This document shows, in pieces, positions 52,851 to 60,017 of a DNA stretch of 64,000 bases. The stretch is from NCBI RefSeq assembly GCF_003402235.1, contig NZ_QEWO01000006.1:124001-188000 (forward strand). The letters run 5' to 3'. The first letter of the stretch is position 1. Each line of letters begins with the position of its first letter. Under the pieces are notes generated by a model. It saw only the letters and a list, made by a program, of their open reading frames with translations. It made no database searches and was not told the DNA's origin. The translations under genes and the position numbers were made by a program. Origin of the DNA: Parahaliea mediterranea. Lineage in GTDB: Bacteria > Pseudomonadota > Gammaproteobacteria > Pseudomonadales > Halieaceae.

Positions 52851-52893
52851 GTGCGCGGGCGGCCGCGCACCGTGGCCCAGCGCCGGCCGGCGC
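52851..52893. terminator. Two strong GC hairpins between convergent genes
   Basis: GTGCGCGG-GCGG-CCGCGCAC (52851-52870) is a perfect 8-bp stem. GCGCCGGCCGGCGC (52880-52893) is a 14-bp palindrome. They fill the 68-bp space between the convergent sulfotransferase and GFA-type genes. There is no T-run. A bidirectional transcription end is likely but unproven. Confidence 0.4.
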
Positions 52894-52912
52894 CTGCTTC
52901 ACGACCGGGCGT

Positions 52913-53362
52913 TCACTCGGGCAGAGCGTCAAACCCCGGCAAGGTCTCCAGCTGCTGATCCCAATCCGCCCTCGCGCCCTCAAACAGGTGAGCCTGGGGC
53001 AACTGACCCAGCGGGTCGTCCAGGCTACCGGCGGGCAACACCACCAGCGTCTCACTCACCTGGGCATTGGGCTCGGCATTCTTATCAACATGAGGCAGCG
53101 CATAAGGCAAGGCCGAGCCACAGACCTCACAGAAGCAGCGCTCGTGCCGGCTGCCCGGCAGGCGAAAGCGCCGGCAGCGGGATTCGCCCTGCAGCCATTG
53201 CAGCTGTGCACTGGCCGAGAACAGGTTGGCGGCGTGGGCCGAACCGCTGCCCTTACGGCAGCGGCTGCAGTGACACAGGTAGAAGTGTTCGAAGTCACCC
53301 CGCACCCGAAAACGGACGGCGCCGCACAGGCAGGAGCCCTCGCGCTGTGTATCCATGCTCAA
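52913..53362 (-). CDS. GFA/Mss4-like zinc protein (formaldehyde-activating enzyme family)
   Basis: 149 residues. Zinc-binding cysteines in SCLCGAVRFRV, LCHCSRCRKGSGS and CFCEVCGSALPY, the CENP-V/GFA fold. Family members bind glutathione or other thiols, and most, like this one, have no demonstrated reaction. ATG 53362, with a second in-frame ATG two codons later. Downstream of the hydrolase on the same strand, it may be the last gene of the LPS-core operon. Confidence 0.82.
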   Translation of the reverse strand: MSMDTQREGSCLCGAVRFRVRGDFEHFYLCHCSRCRKGSGSAHAANLFSASAQLQWLQGESRCRRFRLPGSRHERCFCEVCGSALPYALPHVDKNAEPNAQVSETLVVLPAGSLDDPLGQLPQAHLFEGARADWDQQLETLPGFDALPE

Positions 53363-53392
53363 TCTCCAGGCAGGCCGGCGCCTGCAACGGCG

Positions 53393-54250
53393 CTAGCGGC
53401 GCTCCCGCAGCCAGGTTTCCAGGTCGTCCAGCACCTGCAGGCGCTCGGGTTCGTTGAAGATCTCGTGGTACAACTGCGGATAAAGACGCAGGGTTTTGTC
53501 CGCTGAGCCAGCCCCCTCGTGGAAGGCCACAGAACCGCCCGGCGCAGTCATGACATCCCCCTCGCCGTGCATGACCAGCAGGGGCAGGGTAATCTCGCCA
53601 CGCCGCGCCTGCACCTCGCCCATCGCCCGAAACAGCTCGCTGACCAGGCGCGCGCTGGCCTTGCCGCTGTGCACCAGCGGGTCGTCGATATAGCGCTGCA
53701 CTACCTGCGGGTCGCGGGACACCTGGGTGGCATCCAGCTGCAGCAGGCCCATGCGGGGAAAGAGCCTGGACAGCAGGCTGTTGATCCACAGCAGTACGGC
53801 CGACGGTTTCGGGTCCACCCCCAGGGCCGCGCCGGACAGGGCGGCGGCATAAAAATCCCGCGGGTGCTCCAGCAGGTAGCGGGCGCTGATCAGCCCGCCC
53901 ATGCTGTGGCCCACCAGGGCGCAGGGCAGGCCGGGGTACCACTGGCGAATCTGCTCGCGCAGGGCATCCAGGGGTGCGAAGAAGTCCTCGAAGCGATCTA
54001 TGTAGGCGCGATGCCCGGGCGACCGGCCGTGGCCCGGGTGATCCGGCGCCACCACGGCGTACCCGCGAGGGCAGAAGTAATCGGCAAAGCCCTGGTAGCG
54101 GCCGCTGTGCTCCCCCAGGCCGTGCACCAGCAGGATGACAGCGCGAGGCTCGGTGGTGGCGCGCCAGTGGCGGTAGAACACCTCCCCCGGCAGGCGGCCT
54201 TCTTCTGCTAGCGCAGTGGCAGTGGCCGGGTTTGCGCCGGGTTCGTCCAT
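53393..54250 (-). CDS. Monoacylglycerol-lipase-like alpha/beta hydrolase
   Basis: 285 residues. The oxyanion region is ILLVHGLGEHSGRYQGFADY. APDHPGHGRSPGHR and the nucleophile elbow ALVGHSMGGLISARYLLEHP follow. The acid is in LLVMHGEGDVMTAPGG and the His in YPQLYHEIFNEPER. Matches the YtpA/monoglyceride lipase (hydrolase_4) family. Start ATG 54250, 5 bp after the kinase stop, so it is embedded in the LPS-core operon. The frame extends further but overlaps the kinase gene. The substrate is unknown. Confidence 0.83.
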   Translation of the reverse strand: MDEPGANPATATALAEEGRLPGEVFYRHWRATTEPRAVILLVHGLGEHSGRYQGFADYFCPRGYAVVAPDHPGHGRSPGHRAYIDRFEDFFAPLDALREQIRQWYPGLPCALVGHSMGGLISARYLLEHPRDFYAAALSGAALGVDPKPSAVLLWINSLLSRLFPRMGLLQLDATQVSRDPQVVQRYIDDPLVHSGKASARLVSELFRAMGEVQARRGEITLPLLVMHGEGDVMTAPGGSVAFHEGAGSADKTLRLYPQLYHEIFNEPERLQVLDDLETWLRERR

Positions 54251-54255
54251 CGGGT

Positions 54256-55023
54256 TTACCTCCCCAGTAATTCGTGGCCGCGGCGGCCGTATTTGTGGGC
54301 GTGACGCTTGCGCAGGGTCACCAGCGGTGCAATGGCTGCGCGGGTCACATCGGCCCAGTCGCGGCCGGTTTCCTGGCAGTAGGTTTCCACAAAGGCATCG
54401 TAGTATTCCACCGGCAGGGAGAGCTCCTCGGCGTTGAGCGTAAAGCGGGCGATATCCACCGCCTGGCGCTTGCTGGCGCGACTGGCCCGGCTCACGCCGT
54501 CCAGATCCACCAGCACGCAGTGATCGCCCTCCAGCACCAGGTTGGCCCACTTGCAGTCGCCGTGGGCGTAACCGGCCCGGTGCAGGGCCGCCACGCTCTG
54601 GGCGCAGCGCTGCATGATGGAAAACCAGTCCAGGGCGTGGCCAGGGTCGCCCGTCCACAGGGTTTTGAGGTCGGCGCCATCGAGCGCCGCGGTGGCCAGC
54701 AGGGCGCCCTCTTCCAGCCACAGGCAGCCCAGCGGCTCCGGCGCGGCAACACCGGCTTCGCGCAGGCGCGCGGCGGCATCGAAGCCGCGCACCGCCCGGC
54801 TGATGCTGAAGCGAAACAGCAGGCCCTGCCAGCGCGATTTACTGGCGAACAGCTTGAGGTAGCAGCTGCGCCCGTGAATGTCCGCCAGCACCACGGTGCT
54901 GCGGTTTTCCTGCTTGAGCAGGCGCCCGCGCTCACCCAGCCAGTGGCGCAGATTATCGGTAGCAGCCAGTTCGCTGCGCAGGGCCTCGCACAGGGGGCCG
55001 TCGCGCAGGATGCGGGCATTCAC
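54256..55023 (-). CDS. WaaP-family LPS core kinase (WapP-like)
   Basis: 255 residues. Kinase fold with YLKLFASKSRW (beta3 Lys), YAHGDCKWANLVLEGDHCVL (catalytic loop, about 172-191) and VDLDGVSRASRAS. It corresponds in position to the second kinase (WapP) after waaP in Pseudomonas, which phosphorylates core heptose. ATGA overlap with waaP (55020-55023). Confidence 0.78.
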   Translation of the reverse strand: MNARILRDGPLCEALRSELAATDNLRHWLGERGRLLKQENRSTVVLADIHGRSCYLKLFASKSRWQGLLFRFSISRAVRGFDAAARLREAGVAAPEPLGCLWLEEGALLATAALDGADLKTLWTGDPGHALDWFSIMQRCAQSVAALHRAGYAHGDCKWANLVLEGDHCVLVDLDGVSRASRASKRQAVDIARFTLNAEELSLPVEYYDAFVETYCQETGRDWADVTRAAIAPLVTLRKRHAHKYGRRGHELLGR

Positions 55024-55862
55024 GGCTGCCGCTCCCAGGGGCCCGGCGGCGGCGCGGTGCCGTGGTCCTTGCGGTACAGGGCCAGGGCGCTTTTGTGCAC
55101 GCTGCGCCAGAAGAAGCGCCGGGGGCCGGCGGCCTGGCGCAACCCGCCCGGCAGGTAATGGCGCAAAAAGCGCAGCAGGTCACGTTGGGTGAGGCCGATG
55201 TCCATGGCTGAAAAATACAAGCCGGCGAGGTCTTTGACCAGCCAGCGCTTGGGCACTTTGTCGCGCAGCTGGGCCCGGTGCAGGTCGATAATGTGGCAGC
55301 GGGGGCTGCGCTGGTGCAGGGTGGCCGGGTCAAGGTGGAAGTGGCAGAGGTAGAAGTCCCGGTGGTTGATGCCCGCCTCGTGCATGCGCCGGGCGCTGTC
55401 CGCCACCTTGCGGATCAGCTTCTGGCGCAGCGCAAAGGGCGGCGGCTGCTGGCGCCAGTGGCGGCAGTAATCCTCCAGGCTGACGGTGCCGGTCAATTCG
55501 TCGGTGACGATGAGGGAGCGCTGCCGGGCCGGGTTCAGGCCGGCACGGGCGTAGGCGGCAACGGTCATGGTGTCCACGCCCAGCGCCCGCAGCAGGTTGA
55601 CCGCCCGGTATTCGTTGCCGGCACCGAGGATGGGCAGGCGCAGCTGGCTCAGGTTTTTGCAGATTTCGCCCCAGCCGATGCCGCCGTGGTATTTGAGGAA
55701 GTAGGCGCGCCCGTCCAGCAGCAGGCGCACGGTGCGCCGGCCTTCGCGGGCGCGGTACACGGCATCCGCCGGCACCGCTGCCGCCACCCGCCGGCCCCAG
55801 TCCAGCAACGCCTCGCCGCCCACTGCCCGGGCGAGGTCGTCGCGCAGCCACTGCTCAGCCAC
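55020..55862 (-). CDS. waaP: Lipopolysaccharide core heptose(I) kinase
   Basis: 280 residues. YFLKYHGGIGWGEICKNLSQ with the invariant Lys, GAGNEYRAVNLLRALGVDTM, the catalytic loop INHRDFYLCHFHLD (about 167-180) and HIIDLHRAQLRDKVPKRW. This is the RfaP/WaaP signature. It phosphorylates heptose I of the inner core and is essential in Pseudomonas. Overlaps waaG by eight bases. Confidence 0.92.
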   Translation of the reverse strand: MAEQWLRDDLARAVGGEALLDWGRRVAAAVPADAVYRAREGRRTVRLLLDGRAYFLKYHGGIGWGEICKNLSQLRLPILGAGNEYRAVNLLRALGVDTMTVAAYARAGLNPARQRSLIVTDELTGTVSLEDYCRHWRQQPPPFALRQKLIRKVADSARRMHEAGINHRDFYLCHFHLDPATLHQRSPRCHIIDLHRAQLRDKVPKRWLVKDLAGLYFSAMDIGLTQRDLLRFLRHYLPGGLRQAAGPRRFFWRSVHKSALALYRKDHGTAPPPGPWERQP

Positions 55863-56994
55863 TCGCGTTGCCCCGCTTGCGCTGCAGCAGGGTCTCGATC
55901 AGTTCGGCGCCTGTGCGATGCATGGAATAAAGGTCTTCCCGCCCTGCGTAGTCCAGCGCCGCCGCACGGCAGCGCTGGTTTTCCGGTGGCGCCAGCACCT
56001 CCTTGAGCGCCGTTTCCAGCGCCGGCTGGGCAAAGGGCGCGCCCAGCACACGCCCGGCGCCCGCCGCGCCAATATGATGAGCGTAGCCGCAGACATCGGT
56101 CACCACCACCGGCAGGCCCGCCACCAGGGCCTCCAGCAGCACAATACCGGCGGCCTCATCCAGGGCCGGGTGCACCAGCACATCCGCCGCCAACAGCAGG
56201 TCGGGTACGTCGTCGCGGCCACCGAGAAAGTGCACCTGGCCGGTCATGCCCAGGCTCGCTACCTGGCGGCGAAAGCCGGCCTCCTTGTCCTGACCGACAA
56301 CAAAGAGCCGGGCGGGCAGGCCCTGTTCACGCAGGCTGGCCAGGGCGCGAATGGCCCTGGCCAGGCCTTTTTTGATAAAGCCGGAGCCCACAAAGAGCAG
56401 CATGTGCTCGCCCTCCGCCAGGCCGAGCTCGGCCCGTTTTGCCGCCCGGCGCGCCGGCGCATCCAAGCCGGCGCGACGGTCCGGGGCAATGCCCGGCGGC
56501 AGCATGTGCAGGCGATGCTGCGGGGTGTGGTAGTGGCGCAAAAACTTGGCTTTCTCGGTCTCGGAGATGAGCAGAATCTCGGTATGCCCATCGGCGGCGA
56601 ACACCGCCCGTTCGTAGGCGGCAAAGTGGCGAAAGCGCGGCGTCAGCCGGTACAGCCAGCCGCGCTCCTGCAGGGCTTTGTCGAGGTAGCAGGAATCGGC
56701 GGCGTAATACACGTCCAGCCCCGGCATCTTGTTGAAACCCACCACGCCGTCCACCGGATCGCGCGCCAGGTCGGCCTGCACCCAGTCGAGGTAGCGCGCA
56801 TTGCGGCGGTTATTGGACAGCGCCCTCACCGGTACCTGGCGCGCGTCCACCCCGGCCAGCGGCTCGCCCTGCCAGCGGATAAAGTACACCCGGACTGTAT
56901 GGCCCCGCACCTGGACTTCTTCCACAAAACGGCGGAAGTCGCGCTGCATGCCGCCGTAGGGAAAGTACTTGTAGAGCAGAAAGGCGAGGCGCAT
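55855..56994 (-). CDS. waaG: LPS core glucosyltransferase WaaG (GT4)
   Basis: 379 residues, GT-B fold. N-terminal MRLAFLLYKYFPYGGMQRDF, YFIRWQGEPLAGVD and VVGFNKMPGLDVYYAADSCY. The donor-binding EX7E region is HPALDEAAGIVLLEALVAGLP (about 270-290). Adds the first hexose to heptose II of the core. Between waaC and waaP as in Pseudomonas. Confidence 0.93.
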   Translation of the reverse strand: MRLAFLLYKYFPYGGMQRDFRRFVEEVQVRGHTVRVYFIRWQGEPLAGVDARQVPVRALSNNRRNARYLDWVQADLARDPVDGVVGFNKMPGLDVYYAADSCYLDKALQERGWLYRLTPRFRHFAAYERAVFAADGHTEILLISETEKAKFLRHYHTPQHRLHMLPPGIAPDRRAGLDAPARRAAKRAELGLAEGEHMLLFVGSGFIKKGLARAIRALASLREQGLPARLFVVGQDKEAGFRRQVASLGMTGQVHFLGGRDDVPDLLLAADVLVHPALDEAAGIVLLEALVAGLPVVVTDVCGYAHHIGAAGAGRVLGAPFAQPALETALKEVLAPPENQRCRAAALDYAGREDLYSMHRTGAELIETLLQRKRGNASG

Positions 56995-56995
56995 G

Positions 56996-57988
56996 TCAGG
57001 CCCCGGGCAGCAGCGGCTGCAGGGCCTGCCACACCATGGCCGGGGTGATGGCGGCCATCATGGCCGCCGGGTCGGCGCTTTGCGCGGGGCCCACCGGCGA
57101 CTGAATGTGCACCTGGTTCTGGCCATAGGCGCCAATCAGGCTGGTGCGGGTGGGTCCATAAAGGGACACCGAGGGCACATCCAGGGCGGCGCTGAGATGG
57201 CCAAGGCCGGTATCCACTGCCACTGCGCCGTCCACTTCCAGCAGCATGCCCGCCAGCCCCAGCAAATCCAGCTTCGGCAACAGCCGCGCATTGGGGGCCG
57301 CGGCGGCAATGCGCTGGGCGCGGGCCTTCTCCTTGTCGCTGCCCCAGGGCAGGCCCACCTGGTAGCCCGCCGCCGCCGCCAGTGCGGCCAGCTCGACCCA
57401 GTGGGGCTCGGGCCAGAGCTTTTCGTCCCGGGCGGTGCCGTGAAAGAACAACAGGCTGCGCTGGCCGGGGTGAGCGCCGGCCACCAGGTGCTGGCGCACG
57501 CCGTAGTCGCCCCTGGCATCGGGCACCGGATAGTTCAGGGCGGCGGCAAACAGGCGCCGGGTGCGCTCCACCGCGTGCAGCTCCCGCGGCACGCAGATGC
57601 GGTGGTGATAGGCCCTTGCCGCCAGCCCTTCGCGGGCGCTGTCGCGGTCGTAGCCATAGCGCGGGGCTTTTACCAGGCGGGTGATAAAGGCGCTTTTCAA
57701 CAGGCCCTGGGCATCGATCACCGCGGCGTAGTGATGGCGCGCCAGCTCGCTGCGAAAACGCCGCCACTCGGTGCCGCCAAAGGACTGCAGCGGTGTTTTG
57801 CGCCAGCGCCGCAACGCCACCGGGATGACCCGGTCCACCGCTGGGTGCCAGGCGGGGATTTCGGCAAAACCCTCCTCCACCACCCAGTCGAACTGGATGC
57901 CGGGGATGGCGCGGGCGGCATCGGTGAGCGCCGGCAGGGTGTGGATGACGTCCCCCAGGGACGACATTTTGACGATCAGGACGCGCAA
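56996..57988 (-). CDS. waaC: ADP-heptose:LPS heptosyltransferase I
   Basis: 330 residues, GT9. N-terminal MRVLIVKMSSLGDVIHTLPA, WVVEEGFAEIPAWH, LLFFHGTARDEKLWPEPHW (about 215) and VDTGLGHLSAALDVPSVSLY near residue 260. Adds the first heptose to Kdo. TTG start at 57988 restores the family N-terminus and overlaps waaF by 13 bases. The longer frame upstream was rejected. Confidence 0.93.
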   Translation of the reverse strand: MRVLIVKMSSLGDVIHTLPALTDAARAIPGIQFDWVVEEGFAEIPAWHPAVDRVIPVALRRWRKTPLQSFGGTEWRRFRSELARHHYAAVIDAQGLLKSAFITRLVKAPRYGYDRDSAREGLAARAYHHRICVPRELHAVERTRRLFAAALNYPVPDARGDYGVRQHLVAGAHPGQRSLLFFHGTARDEKLWPEPHWVELAALAAAAGYQVGLPWGSDKEKARAQRIAAAAPNARLLPKLDLLGLAGMLLEVDGAVAVDTGLGHLSAALDVPSVSLYGPTRTSLIGAYGQNQVHIQSPVGPAQSADPAAMMAAITPAMVWQALQPLLPGA

Positions 57989-59037
57989 GCCGGGCTCTCC
58001 AGCAGGGTATCCAGCCGGGCGCTGACGGTGTGTGGCAGCTGCTCGCGCATGCAGCGATGATGCCCCAGCGGGCACTCCCGTTCAAAGCAGGGGGCGCAGT
58101 CGATGCTGCTCACCAGTGTGGCCGAACGCGCCGAGAGCGGCGGGGTAAAGCCCGGCGAGGTGGCGCCGTAGATGGCAAGGGTCGGCCGCTCCAGCGCCGC
58201 GGCAATGTGCATCAGGCCGGAGTCGTTGCTGACCACGGCGGTAGACAGGGACAGCAGGTCCACCACTTCGCCGAGGCTGGTTTGCCCGGCCAGGTCAAAG
58301 CAGTCGGCCTGGCCGCCCGCCGCCGCTGCAATGGCGGCGGTCACCGGCCGGTCATTGGCGGAGCCATACAGGCAGACCTGCCAGCCCCGCGCCAGGTACT
58401 GGCGGGCCAGCTCGCCGTAGTGAGCTTCGGGCCAGCGCTTGGCGGAGCCGAATTCCGCCCCCGGGCAAAGGGCGAGGATGGGCCGCCCGGTATCCAGGCC
58501 AAAGCGCCCGGCGGCGGCGCTGGCGCCGGCGCTGTCGGCCACCAGGGCCGGCGGTGGAATGTCCGCCGGCAGGGCGCTGCCCTCATCCAGCCCCAGGGCG
58601 ACAAAGCGCTGCACCATCAGGGGCAGGTCGCGCTCGATGAGCAGGCGGATATCGTTCAGCAGGCCAAAGCGCATCTCGCCCCGCCAGCCGGTGCGCAGGG
58701 GGATATTGGCAAAAAACGGCACCAGGGCCGACTTCAGGGAATTGGGCAGCAGGATGGCCTGGTCGTAGGCCTGCTTCTCAAGCTGACGGCCCAGCCGCCA
58801 GCGCTTGCCAAGGCCCAACTCGCCGTGGGCCAGCGGCAGGGTGAGGCTGGCGCGCACTTGTGGCATGCGCGCCAGAATGGCCTCGCTCCAGGCCGGGGCC
58901 AGGACATCGATGGTGCAGCCCGGCCGCCGCGCTTTCAGCACCCGGTAGAGGGACTGGGACATCACCATGTCGCCGACCCAGGACGGGCCGACGATCAGGA
59001 TGTTCTTGGCGGCCCTTGTCTCGGATAGGGGGGGCAT
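57976..59037 (-). CDS. waaF: ADP-heptose:LPS heptosyltransferase II
   Basis: 353 residues, GT9. ILIVGPSWVGDMVMSQSLYR at the N-terminus, LPNSLKSALVPFFANIPLRT, LCPGAEFGSAKRWPEAHYG (about 185-205) and SNDSGLMHIAAALERPTLAI. Adds the second heptose. The C-terminal CFERECPLGHHRCM cluster is usual for WaaF. ATG 59037 is the start matching homologues. First LPS gene after ilvE on this strand. Confidence 0.94.
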   Translation of the reverse strand: MPPLSETRAAKNILIVGPSWVGDMVMSQSLYRVLKARRPGCTIDVLAPAWSEAILARMPQVRASLTLPLAHGELGLGKRWRLGRQLEKQAYDQAILLPNSLKSALVPFFANIPLRTGWRGEMRFGLLNDIRLLIERDLPLMVQRFVALGLDEGSALPADIPPPALVADSAGASAAAGRFGLDTGRPILALCPGAEFGSAKRWPEAHYGELARQYLARGWQVCLYGSANDRPVTAAIAAAAGGQADCFDLAGQTSLGEVVDLLSLSTAVVSNDSGLMHIAAALERPTLAIYGATSPGFTPPLSARSATLVSSIDCAPCFERECPLGHHRCMREQLPHTVSARLDTLLESPACAS

Positions 59038-59069
59038 GCCAACGGCAGACGCAGAAGGTGGTGACCGGT

Positions 59070-59996
59070 TCAGGCGACCGGGGTCAGCCACTCGCGGTTC
59101 TGGCTGCGGTTGCCGCGCACGGAGTCAAAGTACATGGTCTGCAGTTGCTCGGTGATGGGGCCGCGGGAGCCGCTGCCAATGGCGCGGCCATCAAGCATGC
59201 GAATCGGCACCACCTCGGCGGCGGTGCCGGTGAAGAAGGCCTCGTCCGCCACGTAGACTTCGTCGCGGGTGATGCGCTTTTCGCGGATTTCCATGCCGAG
59301 CTCCGCCGCCAGGGCGAACACGGTGTTGCGGGTGATGCCGTCCAGGCAGGAGGTGAGATCCGGGGTGTAGATCTGGCCGTCGCGCACAATGAACACGTTC
59401 TCGCCGCTGCCCTCGGCCACGTAGCCTTCGTTGTCCAGCAGCAGGGCCTCTTCGGCGCCGCTCTCCAGGGCTTCTTTCAAGGCCAGCATGGAGTTGATGT
59501 AGTTGCCGTTGGCCTTCGCCTTGCACATGGTGATGTTCACGTGGTGGCGGGTGTAGGAGGAGGTGCGCACCTTGATGCCGCGGTCGCGGGCCTGGGGGTC
59601 CATGTAGGAGGGCCATTCCCAGGCGGCCACCATCACGTGGGTCTTCAGGTTGTCAGCGCGCAGGCCCATGCCCTCGGAGCCGAAGAAGCACATGGGGCGC
59701 AGGTAGGCCTCGTCGAGCTTGTTCTCGCGCACCACGCGGCGCTGGGCCTCGTTCAGGGTGTCTTTGTCGAAGGGCATGGCCATGCCCAGGATGTGGGCGG
59801 AATTGAACAGCCGGTTGGTGTGCTCATGCAGGCGGAAGATGCAGGTGCCATCGTCCGGGGTTTTGTAGGCGCGCACGCCCTCGAACACGCCGAGGCCATA
59901 GTGCAGGGTGTGGGTCAGCACATGCACCTTCGCCTCGCGCCAGGGGATCATTTCCCCGTCCAGCCAGATCAGTCCGTCGCGATCCGCGAATGTCAT
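59070..59996 (-). CDS. ilvE: Branched-chain amino acid aminotransferase
   Basis: 308 residues, fold-type IV PLP enzyme. HTLHYGLGVFEGVRAYKTPD at about 30-50. The PLP-lysine region is MCKAKANGNYINSMLALKEA (about 158). DNEGYVAEGSGENVFIVRDG and FFTGTAAEVVPIRMLDGR follow. Last step of Ile/Leu/Val synthesis. AGGAG precedes ATG 59996. Between glnE and waaF as in Pseudomonas. Confidence 0.96.
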   Translation of the reverse strand: MTFADRDGLIWLDGEMIPWREAKVHVLTHTLHYGLGVFEGVRAYKTPDDGTCIFRLHEHTNRLFNSAHILGMAMPFDKDTLNEAQRRVVRENKLDEAYLRPMCFFGSEGMGLRADNLKTHVMVAAWEWPSYMDPQARDRGIKVRTSSYTRHHVNITMCKAKANGNYINSMLALKEALESGAEEALLLDNEGYVAEGSGENVFIVRDGQIYTPDLTSCLDGITRNTVFALAAELGMEIREKRITRDEVYVADEAFFTGTAAEVVPIRMLDGRAIGSGSRGPITEQLQTMYFDSVRGNRSQNREWLTPVA

Positions 59997-60017
59997 TGCC
60001 CTACTCCTGTCAGTTGC

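Noticed and set aside
57976-58085. Long 419-codon frame 56826-58085 overlapping waaC/waaG on the same strand
   Set aside because: Its sequence is an out-of-frame translation of waaC. The waaC frame has the GT9 motifs and a family-like N-terminus at TTG 57988.
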